This document shows positions 9,801 through 20,300 of a DNA stretch of 64,000 nucleotides, piece by piece. The position numbers were made by a program, and so were the translations under genes. The notes under the pieces are model-generated. The model was given only the letters and a program-made list of their open reading frames with translations, was not told where the DNA came from and did not search any database. Positions within the stretch are counted from its first letter, which is position 1, and the number at the start of each line of letters is the position of its first letter. This stretch comes from Myxococcales bacterium (GTDB lineage: Bacteria; Myxococcota_A; Polyangia; Palsa-1104), in contig PNAM01000009.1 of the NCBI GenBank assembly GCA_003170275.1, forward strand, positions 62,001 through 126,000, in the 5' to 3' direction.

Positions 9801-10390
9801 TCGTGCTCCTTCCAAAGGGCATGACCTGCGGGGATCAGGCGCGCTACGAGAAGGTGTATTCAGATCTTGCGGAGAAGCTCGTGTCGCCGCCGATCAACGG
9901 GCGCGGGCACTGGGCGAAGAATCGTCGCTCGTTGTTCCAGCTGCAGCGTCGATTGGGGACGTACGGCGATAACATGAACTCGTTCAGAGAGGTCGTGAAG
10001 CAGTTCGATCCCAACGGGATGTTCGCCAACCAATTCGGCGTTGACATGGGACTGCGCTGGCCAAGGATGTCCAAGCCCGTTCCTCCGGATACCGACACGG
10101 CAGGATGCACGCCGAATCCGCCACCCGTAGTCGTACCATCTTGCGGCGCTGCGAACAGGCCGTGCTGCACGAACCGCGCGGCGTGTGATGCGGGTCTCGT
10201 GTGCAACAAGAATGGATTTTGCGTTTCGAAGCCGGTGAACGTCTGTGGCCAGTGCGCCCAGGATCGGTCGCAATGCAAGACCGATTGCGCGGGCGACTCC
10301 TTCTGCGACTGCTCCTGCGAGAATCAGTTCTGCAGCTGCCAGCTCGCGCACTGCGCCAACCACTGCCAGCTTCGCACGTGCAAGCTTTGA
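6830..10390 (+). CDS. Composite lipoprotein with FAD-linked (sugar-lactone-oxidase-like) oxidase domain
   Basis: A secreted lipoprotein of about 1,186 residues, starting at the ATG at 6830 (6824 also possible), with signal peptide VIAALTVALSFSC. Residues 30-330 have Trp-rich repeats like a lectin-type propeller. Next come a CARDB/Ig-like segment (GDQVTINYTLLNGS), a linker and a PCMH-type FAD-binding domain: VVEPKTIADVQTAIHAA, then KEHTSN with His576 at the position used for covalent flavin in aldonolactone oxidases, and ATGTHGSS at about 673-680. The following 400 residues resemble an ALO-type C-terminal domain (RLGTYGDN, FDPNGMFANQFG). The last 90 residues are a Cys-rich tail. The family oxidises sugars or lactones and makes H2O2; the substrate is unknown. 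It is probably controlled by the divergent AraC regulator. Confidence 0.8.
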   Translation: MRSFYRMVIAALTVALSFSCTRSKSRPAPIVPTRPVFAESSIVQVQDFRGRLNVFAVAGDSSVWHFREPGEERHWFVEQLGGNAAGAPSVSLTETGLLQLWIAAPDHAAWTNAQLPTRAGWTGWTRLDAPATAEIVASPQAGKGTAVVVRGVDGVLQVFWQRAPGAALERGPRVATVAGGRPIVLGGTMLELVFADRDGSLLAATWKAVEPNVFDVHPIRGPKTKGVLTAVRLSSSDVLVAREIGGSLLSVERTTADWSEAQRLPSPGSGQFGDPSVATFNGRVVTTFARGPGSSFWTNNLSSSHWGHWADTKVPAVGSDTPVIAVGGRFAMTDKRMLESLAASLTHLQLLGFFISIDQTSPTPTFEGDQVTINYTLLNGSPDVGTGSVTASWDGKPLDAVPPPFAPPLQPGQQFQGMFSMGQFLHAQAGIHHIRLRYEASTVTKVIDDPALGIGPITIKDITQFAEDDETVNVLAFSDSFPTDDPPIQPGPYACLPTTLDQQHACGQATCAGGNTPQTCPQDCPVRVPDIRSYNSQDLCRGVASVVEPKTIADVQTAIHAAAQAGQRVRVLGKEHTSNAQICTDGAVVSMASLKGAAPVLGQQGDFCSRFDCTAALDSGQPMIETFEGVQTVRVGPGKNLFELEDFLDQQGLSLGFGIPGFREPTVGGAIATGTHGSSPMHPAVISTRVRSITMVMADGSIREFSSQTTLPDTLWKAVRANLGFLGVVVQVRLALEAAFNLHAKTRWMSAKDLLAGGAPHSLVAGCDFGEMVWFPHQGSDDAPVMVICETKTTQTGEGEIRLLYPEDSDDPSRALPAVDLIQQDACAGQSACEMESFRAEVLRIYQPAFASSDCSEGLVKVALDAPLELVATYLKILLTSLTSFGAIFAECCTKDCNVDKTGRWHRMMSSPLTPAQFRPFERDWEIFIPGNNAAAAIQTAKSYFQQNGICLPLIGVFLRFAPAEDGTLVAHTVNQGPFATGPAGMFFEMVVLLPKGMTCGDQARYEKVYSDLAEKLVSPPINGRGHWAKNRRSLFQLQRRLGTYGDNMNSFREVVKQFDPNGMFANQFGVDMGLRWPRMSKPVPPDTDTAGCTPNPPPVVVPSCGAANRPCCTNRAACDAGLVCNKNGFCVSKPVNVCGQCAQDRSQCKTDCAGDSFCDCSCENQFCSCQLAHCANHCQLRTCKL

Positions 10391-10561
10391 AAACCGCGCG
10401 CGGACATCGACGAGGCTCCGTCCTTCCGGCAACTCCCGGAACGCGGTCGAGAGCGACCGCCATCGCGGAGCGAGCGGGTGGCGTTGAGACTCGCCTCACT
10501 CGTCGAAGAGTCCTCAGCGCGGAGAGCGATCGCCTGGTGGAAGATGCAGTAGGATCGCGGG

Positions 10562-11137
10562 ATGACTGAACCAGGACTCCAGATCGATCGGTTTGCGCGC
10601 CCAGCGTCGGTCCTGGTCGTCGACGATGATCCGCTGATTCGAAAAGCGATGCGCCGCGAGTTCGCGCACCGTGACTGGACGGTCCGCGTCGCAGCGAACC
10701 AGGCGGAGGCTGAAGACACCGTCCGAAAGCACCCGCTCGACTTGATCCTCGTCGACCTGATGCTCGCCAACGGCGAATCCGGACTCGACGTGATCGAATC
10801 ACTCAAGGCCATCAATCCCGGAATCACGATCGTCCTGCTGACGGGCTACCCATCGATGCCGGCCGGCGTCGACGCCATTCACCTCGGCGCAACGACCTGT
10901 CTGGCCAAGCCCGCCAGGTTCGATGAGATCATCGACGCGATTCGCAAGGCCAACAAAACGCGGCGGACAAGAACGCCGGCTACAAAAGACAGCACCCTCG
11001 CCCGAACCGAACGCGAGCACATCGAACGTACGCTCGCCGAGTGCAACAACAACAAATCCGAGGCCGCGCGCCGGCTTGGAATCGCCCCGCGTTCGATACG
11101 CCGCAAGCTCCAGAAGAAAGACAAGACCGCTCAGTAG
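10562..11137 (+). CDS. RegA/PrrA-like two-domain response regulator
   Basis: A 191-residue response regulator. The receiver domain has the acidic pair Asp21/Asp22, phospho-acceptor Asp65 in LILVDLML, Thr94 and Lys116 in LAKPARF. A short linker leads to a Fis-type helix-turn-helix (about 144-188, EREHIERTLAECNNNKSEAARRLGIAPRSIRRKL). The receiver-Fis layout without an AAA+ domain is that of RegA/PrrA/ActR regulators. No sensor kinase is adjacent, so it is an orphan here. The giant lipoprotein gene follows downstream in the same direction, about 260 nt away, and could be a target. Confidence 0.88.
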   Translation: MTEPGLQIDRFARPASVLVVDDDPLIRKAMRREFAHRDWTVRVAANQAEAEDTVRKHPLDLILVDLMLANGESGLDVIESLKAINPGITIVLLTGYPSMPAGVDAIHLGATTCLAKPARFDEIIDAIRKANKTRRTRTPATKDSTLARTEREHIERTLAECNNNKSEAARRLGIAPRSIRRKLQKKDKTAQ

Positions 11138-11398
11138 GCATCCACTTACGATCACCCACCTTTTCCGGTGGGTAGGACAATCTGTCCCGTATACAGATCG
11201 GTTTATTCCAGTTAGTTTTAGCGTCCGACCTTACGGAGTCAGACGCAAGAGATGTCCCCGGATCGCCCGACGACAGCTACTTATCCCGTTGCCCGGCAAA
11301 TTTTTGCACGGGCCGCGTCGGCGTCGTTCTCGCGGACGAAGCGCGTCCGTGCGCTGGCCCCGGCCTCAGGAAGCCCGGAGACCGGATCCCCTGCGAAG

Positions 11399-14300
11399 AT
11401 GCAGCCGCATCGACGCCGTTGGTCCGCGACGCTGCTGCTGATCTCGGTCGCAGTGGCGGCGCCGGGTTGCAACCGCGAAAGCGATCCTCGACGTCTCCGG
11501 CAGACGAGCCAAGCTTCCAAGCCCTCCCTGGAAGAATCTTCCGAAGCGGAGAAGGCGGTCGCGACACTGGAGGCGCACTTGACCGCGGCCGGTGTGCATC
11601 CTCCCGACCCGACATCCATCGATGTGAAGCGACAGGGGCACGTCCTCGTGCCGCGCCTCGCCGGTGGCGCTGCGACGCAAATGGACTTCGCACTCCCGGA
11701 CTCTGCCGACGGAGCGATCGGAATTGCAGAGCCACGATCCGGTGTCGCTCTCCAGGTGACTCTGAACGGCGCGCATTCCTCGCCAGCCGAGATCGCGTTG
11801 AGCCACATCGTCTATCGTGCTGCGCATCCTGCGGGCGGCGACGTGATCCTCCGCGCGACCAAGGAAGGCATCGAAGATCTCGTCCTCCTACAAGGGCCGC
11901 CGGCACGGCTTGAGGTCAGCTACACGCTTCACCTGGGCTCGAAGACAGCAGGCCTTCGACTCGTAGCCAACACGCTCGAACTCATCGACAAGGACGGTGC
12001 GCCGCGACTGCGGGTTCCGCCTCCGTACGTAGTTGACAGCGACGGCAAGCGCTTCGAAGCGCTCCTCGCGCTCAAGGGTTGTCACTTTGACCGCAATCCC
12101 GCTCCTCCTTGGGGCCGAGCGCCGACAGCGCCAAAGTCGACGACTTGCACCTTGCTCCTGTCGTGGACGGACGCCGTTGCTCATTATCCGATCGTTGTTG
12201 ATCCCGCTTGGACGACCGTGGGCTCGCTCGCCACCGCCCGCTACTACCATACGGCGACCCTGCTATCGAACGGCAAGGTCCTGGTCGCTGGTGGGGAGAA
12301 TGGCTCTTCGCTCAAGACCGCAGAGCTTTACGATCCGGCGACAAGGACTTGGGCGGCCACCGGCTCGATGGCGACCGCGCGTGGCGAGCACTTTGCAGCC
12401 GCAATCACAATTTCGGGCGGGCAGCGCGTCCTCGTCGCAGGTGGGTCGACAACTACAGCGACCGCAGAACTCTACAATCCGTCGACGGGCACTTGGAGCG
12501 CCGCTGCCTCAATGAGGACTGCGCGCAAGGACTTCGCGGGCGTCGTGCTGGCAGACGGCAAAGTGCTCGTGGCCGGCGGTGTCGGCTCTGCAGGATCGAG
12601 CCTGACCGCATCAGAGGTCTACAACCCGACCGCGAATACCTGGACAGCGACGGCTTCAGCCCTCAACGACGCCCGTTCCTTCTACACAATGAACGTCGTC
12701 ACGATCGGCGGCATCAACAAAGCCATCGCCGTCGGTGGTTCTTCGACCTCAACCACATCTCTTTCGAGCGTGGAGATTTACGATCCTTCAACCTCGAATT
12801 GGACGAGAACCAGTCCGGTCGCCGCGCCTCGCGAGAAACACGCGGCAGTTACTCTGCCCAGCGGCAATCTTCTCGTCGTCGGCGGTTACAACGCCGCCAC
12901 GAAGATTGTGCTGGCGACAGCCGAACAGTTCTCGCCGTCGACTTTGACTTGGTCGTCTGCAAGCCAGCTCGCGATCGGACGCAAGGCACTGGCCGCTGTT
13001 GTTCCCCAGAATGGCGAAGCCATAGCAATCGGCGGGGAAAACTCTCCAAACCATCCGACCAACACCGACCGCTATGAGCCGGCCAACAACACATGGAACG
13101 CGGATGCGCCGCTGCTCCTGGGTCGCTCCTTGGTTGTGGCCACGGTTCTACAGGACGGCACCATCCTGGTCTCAGGCGGTGTCAACGGCACTGCACTCAG
13201 TGAAGCAGAGCGCCTGACCCTCGTCGGAAGCGGATCTGCGTGCACCACGAACAACGACTGCGCGACGGGAATCTGTAACGGCGGCTCATGCGCCACTACC
13301 TGCGACGATGGGAATCCTTGCACGTTTGATGCAGTCGGTTCTACGGCCTGCACGCATGCGAATGCTCCGTCGGGGACTGCCTGCAACGACAACGACGCCT
13401 GCACCCAGTCCGACACGTGCCAAGCCGGCGTGTGCGTTGGCGCAAACCCGGTGATCTGCCACGCCTCCGACCAGTGCCACGTAGCCGGCACATGCGATTC
13501 AACGACCGGCCAGTGCTCCAATCCGGTCGCGTCGCCCGGCACAGCTTGCAGCGACGGGGACGCCTGCACACAAACCGACACCTGCCAGGCCGGTACGTGC
13601 GTCGGGAGCAATTCCGTCGTGTGTACTGCCTCGGATCAGTGCCACCTTGTCGGGACCTGTAATCCCGCGACGGGGCAGTGCTCGAGCCCAGGGGCTCCGA
13701 ACGGTACGGCGTGTAGCGACGGGAACTCGTGCACTCAGACCGATGCGTGCCAGGACGGCAGCTGCGTCGGCAGCAACCCTGTCGTCTGCGCGCCGCAGGA
13801 CCAGTGCCACGCCGCAGGCACCTGCAATTCCTCGACGGGTCGATGCTCCAACCCGGCTGCTCCCAACGGCACCGCCTGCAGCGACGGCAATGCTTGCACG
13901 CGGACCGACACTTGCCAGTCTGGTGCTTGCGCTGGTGCGAATCCCGTTACCTGCGCAGCCTCCGATGCATGCCACGTCGCCGGTTCCTGCGATTCTTCGA
14001 CCGGCCAGTGCTCCAATCCGACTGCGCCGAATGGCACCGTCTGCAGCGACGGGAATGCGTGTACTCAGACCGATACTTGCCAGGCGGGCGCGTGCATTGG
14101 CGGCAATTCCGTCGTCTGCACTGCCTCCGACGGGTGCCACATCGCCGGCACCTGCGATTCGTCGACCGGCCATTGCTCGAATCCGGCCGCGCCGAACGGC
14201 ACCGCCTGCAACGACGGCAACGCGTGCACCCAGACAGACACCTGCCAGACGGGTGTGTGCGCCGGCGCCAACGTCGTGTGCAGCGCCTCCGACGCATGCC

Positions 14301-17300
14301 ACGTCGCCGGCACCTGCGATTCGTCGACTGGCCATTGCTCGAATCCGGCCGCGCCGAACGGCACCGCCTGCAATGACGGCAACGCGTGCACCCAGACGGA
14401 TGCCTGCCAGTCGGGCGTGTGCAGCGGCGGCAATCCCGTCGTGTGCTCCGCATCGGACCCGTGCCATGTCGTTGGCGCCTGCGATTCGTTGACCGGACAT
14501 TGCTCGAATCCCACTGCGCCAAACGGCACCGCGTGCGATGACGGCAACTCCTGTACGCGGACCGATGTCTGCCAGACCGGCGTGTGCACCGGCACGAACT
14601 CGGTTGTATGTACCGCCTCAGACGCGTGTCATGTCCCTGGGACCTGCGATTCGTCGACCGGATCCTGCACGAACCCGAGCGCGCCCAACGGCACCGTCTG
14701 CAGCGATGGCAATGCCTGCACCCAGGCTGATTCTTGCCAAGCGGGCGTTTGCGTCGGTGGCAACTCAGTCGTGTGCACCGCTTCAGATGCCTGTCACGTG
14801 GTGGGCAGCTGTGATTCCTCGACGGGACGCTGCTCGAATCCGGCCGCGCCGAACGGCAGTGCGTGCAGCGACGGCGATCCATGCACCCAGACCGACACGT
14901 GCCAGTCCGGTTCTTGCGCGGGGTCCAACCCTGTTGTGTGCACCGCTTCCGACGTCTGCCACGTAGCCGGCCGCTGCGATTCGTCGACGGGACAGTGCTC
15001 CAATCCCGTAGCGCCAAACGGAACGGCCTGCAGCGATGGCAACGCCTGCACGCAAACCGACAGCTGCCAGGCTGGCACCTGCTCCGGCAGCAATCCCGTC
15101 GTTTGCAATGCGCTCGATCAATGTCATGCAGCCGGCTCCTGCGATTCTGCGACGGGGCAGTGCTCCAACCCCGCCGCGCCGTTTGGAAGCGCATGCAGCG
15201 ATGGAAATGCCTGCACCGTCAACGACGCGTGCAGCGTAGGGGGCTGCCAGGGAGCCTTGTCCGCTACGGACGATGGAAACCCTTGCACCGTCGACAGCTG
15301 CGATCCCAGCGCGGGCGTGCAGCATGTGCCGGTCAGCTCTGGAACCGCATGCGTCGGCCCGACCGGCGCAGGAACATGCGATCAAACGGGGCACTGTGTC
15401 CCGAGCGCCCCGTCGAACCCGACGTGTCCCGATCGCGCCCTCGCACCGTACGTGCTCTACGCGTCCCACAGCATTTTCTTCAGCCTCTACAGCATGTATG
15501 GGGGCGGCGCGTCCGTGCTATCTGGCGACGTCGGTGTCGAGGGACTCGGCAGCTATAGCGGCCCACGAATCGACTCCCTCTACTCTGCGACTGTCGTGAA
15601 AGGGACCACGAGGGCAGACTCGGTCTCCCTCGGCTACGGCCAATTCGGCGACATCTACACCAATCACCTCGCCGACAACTACGGCTTGCGCTCATACCTC
15701 AACCCGCCCTCCTTCCCACTGACGAGCGCGCTGCCCTCTCTGCCACCGACGGCGCCTGTAACCCCCGGGAACAGCGACGTCACCGTCGACGCTTCCGATT
15801 CCAAGGGTCTCGCAGCAGGTGCCTACGCAAACGTGTCGGTGGGTGAGAACGCCACGTTACTGCTCGCGGGGGGGGTCTACGACCTCGCCAACCTGACGCT
15901 GCAGGCCGGAGCAACCATATCGATCGGCGAGGGAGTGGAGTTGCGAATTGCCGGACGTTTCAACGCGCTCAGCGGAAACCACTTCATTCGCGCCGACGAG
16001 TCGCCGCTCCGAGCACCCGACCTGCGAATCCAGGTCTCCGGCGGCGACGCCCAGGGCGCGGCCTTCTACCTTGGACCGGGTGGCCGCATCAACGCGCTCG
16101 TGTTGGTTCCGAACGGCTTCCTCGTCCTCGACAGCGGCGTGCTGTCGGCCCACGGCGCATTCTTTGGGCGCGACATCCTCACTGGCGCCGTCGCCGATAT
16201 CTCCATCGAGGATGGCTTCTGCACAACGCCCTGTCCGGGCGGCGACATCTGCAATGGCCCGCAGGTCTACAACCCGCAAACTGGTGCTTGCCAAGTGGGG
16301 CCTCAGTTGTGGATCCCGGACAACGACCCATGCACCGTCGACGGCTGCGACCCACAGACGGGCGTCTTTCACGTTCAAGCCGCGGCGGGAGCCAGTTGCT
16401 TCGGCGCGGACGCGTGCAACGGAGCGGGCGTTTGCAACGCGGCTGGCAGCTGCGTCATCCCGCGGGTGGCGGCCGGCACGCCTTGCGCGGACGCCACGAT
16501 CTGCCAGGAGGCCGGCACTTGTGACGGCCGGGGCGGTTGCGTGCAGCCTGCGCTGGTAGGCCAGCACTGCGCCGACGCCTACTGGTGCATCGGTGAAGGG
16601 CTGTGCGACGCGAGCGGCGCCTGCGTGCAGAATACGCTGCCCGTTGGAACGGTATGCGCGCCCGCCTCCGGTTGCATCGGCGCGGGTCACTGCAATAGCA
16701 ACGGAACCTGCGATTATCAGCTCCCGGCCCCGGCGGGTACCATCTCCGTCGCATCCGACAGCTGCCACGGTGAATGCGTCTGCGACGGCAGCAGCTACTA
16801 TTGCTATCAGTCTCCACTACCCTCGGGCACCAGCTGCGGTGATCCGAACCCATGCCGCCAGCAGGACTCCTGCGATGGATTTGGCTCCTGCGACCCCGGC
16901 CCGCAACTTCCCCTCGACGACGAAAACATTTGCACGGTCGACGCCTGCGATCCGCAACACGGCCTGACCCACGCGCCTATCGCGGGCTGTGACCCCGCCA
17001 CGGTCTGCCGCGCGGCGGCAGCGTACACGCTGTACGCGGACAACAGCCTGTCAGTCGAGGGCGACGTCTTCGGCTCGGTCGGCGTCCGCCAGACCGGGCC
17101 CGGTGACACGTTATTTCCCGGCTTCCGCCTCGAGATCGGAGAGACCAGCGACTTCGACGATGCGACTCACATCCACGGGCATGCCGCCGCCGATCCCGTT
17201 ACGGTGCAGGGTACCGCCTTCGCGTTCGATCTCTATACCAACAGCCCGATCGATTCTGAGGTTCCGATCGAGTACCACCTCGGCTCGACCTTCGGGTACG

Positions 17301-20300
17301 ACAACTTCGTCAAGGTGTCGCCGCTTTCGGCCACGATGCCGCAGCTCCCCCCGATCGCGACGCCGCAGCCCGGCACCCTCGACGTGACCGTCGATTCCTT
17401 CAACAGCCTCTCGCTTGCTCCGGGCTCTTATCAGGACCTCGTCGTCAACAGCTACGCGAGGCTCACGCTGCAGGGCGGTGCCTATGAGTTTCGGAACGTC
17501 CAACTCGGCGACAACGCCCACCTCAGCGTGGCCACGCCGGCGCAGATGCACATCGCCGGGCGCCTCTACGCAGGCGATGGGGTCTTCGTGAACGCCGAGG
17601 TCAACGCGAATACGCCGAGCAACCTGCGGATCGAAGTAAGCGGTACGGACGCCGTCCCGCTGAGCGCGCTGCAAAGCCTGATCGAGCCGGTTTCCGCTGG
17701 CGTCATGCCGACGGACACCTTCGCCTTCTATCAAGGCAGCAACCGGCCGACCAACTACGGCTTCCTGAACGCCATCGTCGTGGTTCCCAACGGGAGTCTG
17801 ATCCTCGACCCAGTCTATGGCAACGGCGCCTATTACGGAAAAGACGTCTTCGTGTCTGGACAGTTCACGTTCGGCGACGGCGTCTGCGGCAACACCTGCC
17901 CAACGACCAACCTTTGTGAGGGCATCCGCTACTACCAGCCAGTCGTCGACAACAACGTGCCCGGCGCTACTGCTTTGTTCCAACTCGGGCAGTGCGTCAC
18001 GATTCCGCCCCCGCCGCTCGACGACAATGACTCCTGCACCGCTGATGTTTGCGATCCGGTCGCCGGCTTCTCGCATTCGGCGCTGCCAGACTATACGGAC
18101 TGCCCCGAACCGTACGGCGACCCGTGCCGGACGAGCGCGTGCTTCAGCGGTCACTGCGTTTCGAGCCCAAAGAACATCTCGGACAACAGCCTCTGCACGG
18201 TGGACAGCTGCGACTTCTATACAGGCGTGATTAGTCATACGCCAATTGCGGGTTTCGACGATGGCGACGTGTGCACCACCGACTCCTGTGACCCCCAGAC
18301 CGGGCAGATCACTCACGTCGGGCGCGCCGTTGACGACGGCAACCCGTGCACAGACGACCTGTGCGACGCGGTTTCCGGTGCGATTGCGCACGTGCCAGTG
18401 ACCCAGGGCACGGCGTGCTCCGACGGCAATGCATGCAACGGTCTCGAGACCTGCGACGGCCTCGGTAGCTGCCTCGCCGGGACGATCGACGACGGCAACG
18501 CGTGCACCACCGACAGGTGCGACAGCGCTGGCAACGTGAGCCACGTACTGATCTCAAACTGCACGCCACCGGTGCCCGATCCCGCGACGGTGGCGCCGCC
18601 GCTCGGACAGACGTCGGCCGGAAACCTGCCGACCTCCGACTCCTTCCTTTATCAGGGCCAGAATCGCGAGCAATTCGGTGTGGTCGGCCAGTTCGACGCG
18701 CGGCTCGCCTCAGTACTTCGCGGCCGGGTCCAAACGTGCGCAGGCGCTCCCGTCGCGGACGTGAAGCTGCGCGTCGCGGGTCACGACGAGTGGGGCTATA
18801 CTTGGTCGCGCGCCGACGGCGGCTTCGACCTGATGGTCACGGGAGGCGCGCCAATCACGGTGCGCTACGAAAAGGCCGGCTGGCTGACTGCCGACCGACA
18901 GATCGTGCCGGCGATTCAGGACTACGTGTGGCTGCCCGACGTCGACCTCGCGCTCGAGGATTCACCTCCTGCGACGGTAGGTAGCGGAGAATTCGGCTAC
19001 TACGTGGTCCGGTCCACCGCCCTTACGGACGTCGACGGCACCCGTACGACGACCCTGCTATTTCCGCCCAAGCCGGGCTCGACCGTCGTGCTCGGCCAGG
19101 CGCTCGACACGACGGGCATCGACGTGATCGCACAGGAGTACACCGACGCGGCGTGCGGCAAGGCAGCGCTGCCGGCTGACTTGCCGCCTACCAGTGGCTA
19201 CGGGTACGCGGGCGAGTTCCGGGTCGTCACCGACTACAATCTCCACCTCGTCACGCTGCCGATCGTCTACCTCGAGAACTTCCTCGGCTTGCCGGTGGGC
19301 ACGCGGGTCCCCGCGGCGTACTACGACCGCGGGAGCGGAGGGCCGTCGGGCCTGGCTGGCGACGCAAGTAAGAGCGCGTGGATTCCCGCTGTCGACGGGC
19401 GCGTGATTCAGATCCTGGCGATCGATCCTACTGGTTTCGCCCACATCGACATCGACGGTGACGGCAACGAGGACGGCAGCGACGCGCTCGACGAGATCGG
19501 TCTCGGGCCCTATGAGCTGACCAACCTCGCATCGCTCTACGCCGCCGGCCAAACGGTCTGGCGCGTGCCGATCACGAAGCTCGGCACCTGGACCTTCAGC
19601 TGGCCTTTCAATCCGCCGTCAGGGGCCCAGGCGCCGCGCAAGAGCCTTGAGCCGCAGTTCGGCATCGCCGCTCCGGCACAGACGACCTGCAGCGGCCCGA
19701 ATTGCAACGTTGCTTGCCTCCCGGGCACGCGCACGCAGCTCGCCATTCCCGGCACGCCTTTCCACCTCGCCTGGCAGAACGATCGCGCTGCGGGTCGCGC
19801 ACGCAACGGGATGCTCGAACTCAATCTTACCGATCGCACGCCGCCGCCGGGTCTCAAGCGCGTCGACCTCGAGGTAATGGTCGCCGGCAACCGCTTCAAG
19901 CAGAGCTATCCGCCGCTACCTGTCGAATCGACCACCTTCACCTGGGATGGCCGCGACGCTTACGGGCGGCGGCTGTCAGGCAACCAGCCTGTGACGGTGC
20001 GCATCGGCTATGCCTACGACGGCGAATATCAGCAGCCGGCCGCGTTCGTGGGACAGCTCCCGCCCTCGGCGTTTGGTGGTCCGACTGCGCCTAATCCCAC
20101 TTTCGCCGCACTGTCCGGCCTCCCGCTGCCACACTCGACGACGCGCAACCAAGTGGTGCTCTGGCAGGAGCTGCACACCACGATCGGTGCGTTCGACGAC
20201 AACGCCTTCGGACTCGGCGGCTGGGACCTCGACGCGCTCCACTCCTACGACGCCGCTGGCCGGACGCTCTACCTCGGCGATGGTACCGAACGCGCCGCGG

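Noticed and set aside
13376..15187. Regular 165-bp repeats that could look like a CRISPR array
   Set aside because: The repeats are coding, in frame, without distinct spacers and encode Cys-rich modules; one copy is 3 nt shorter but keeps frame.
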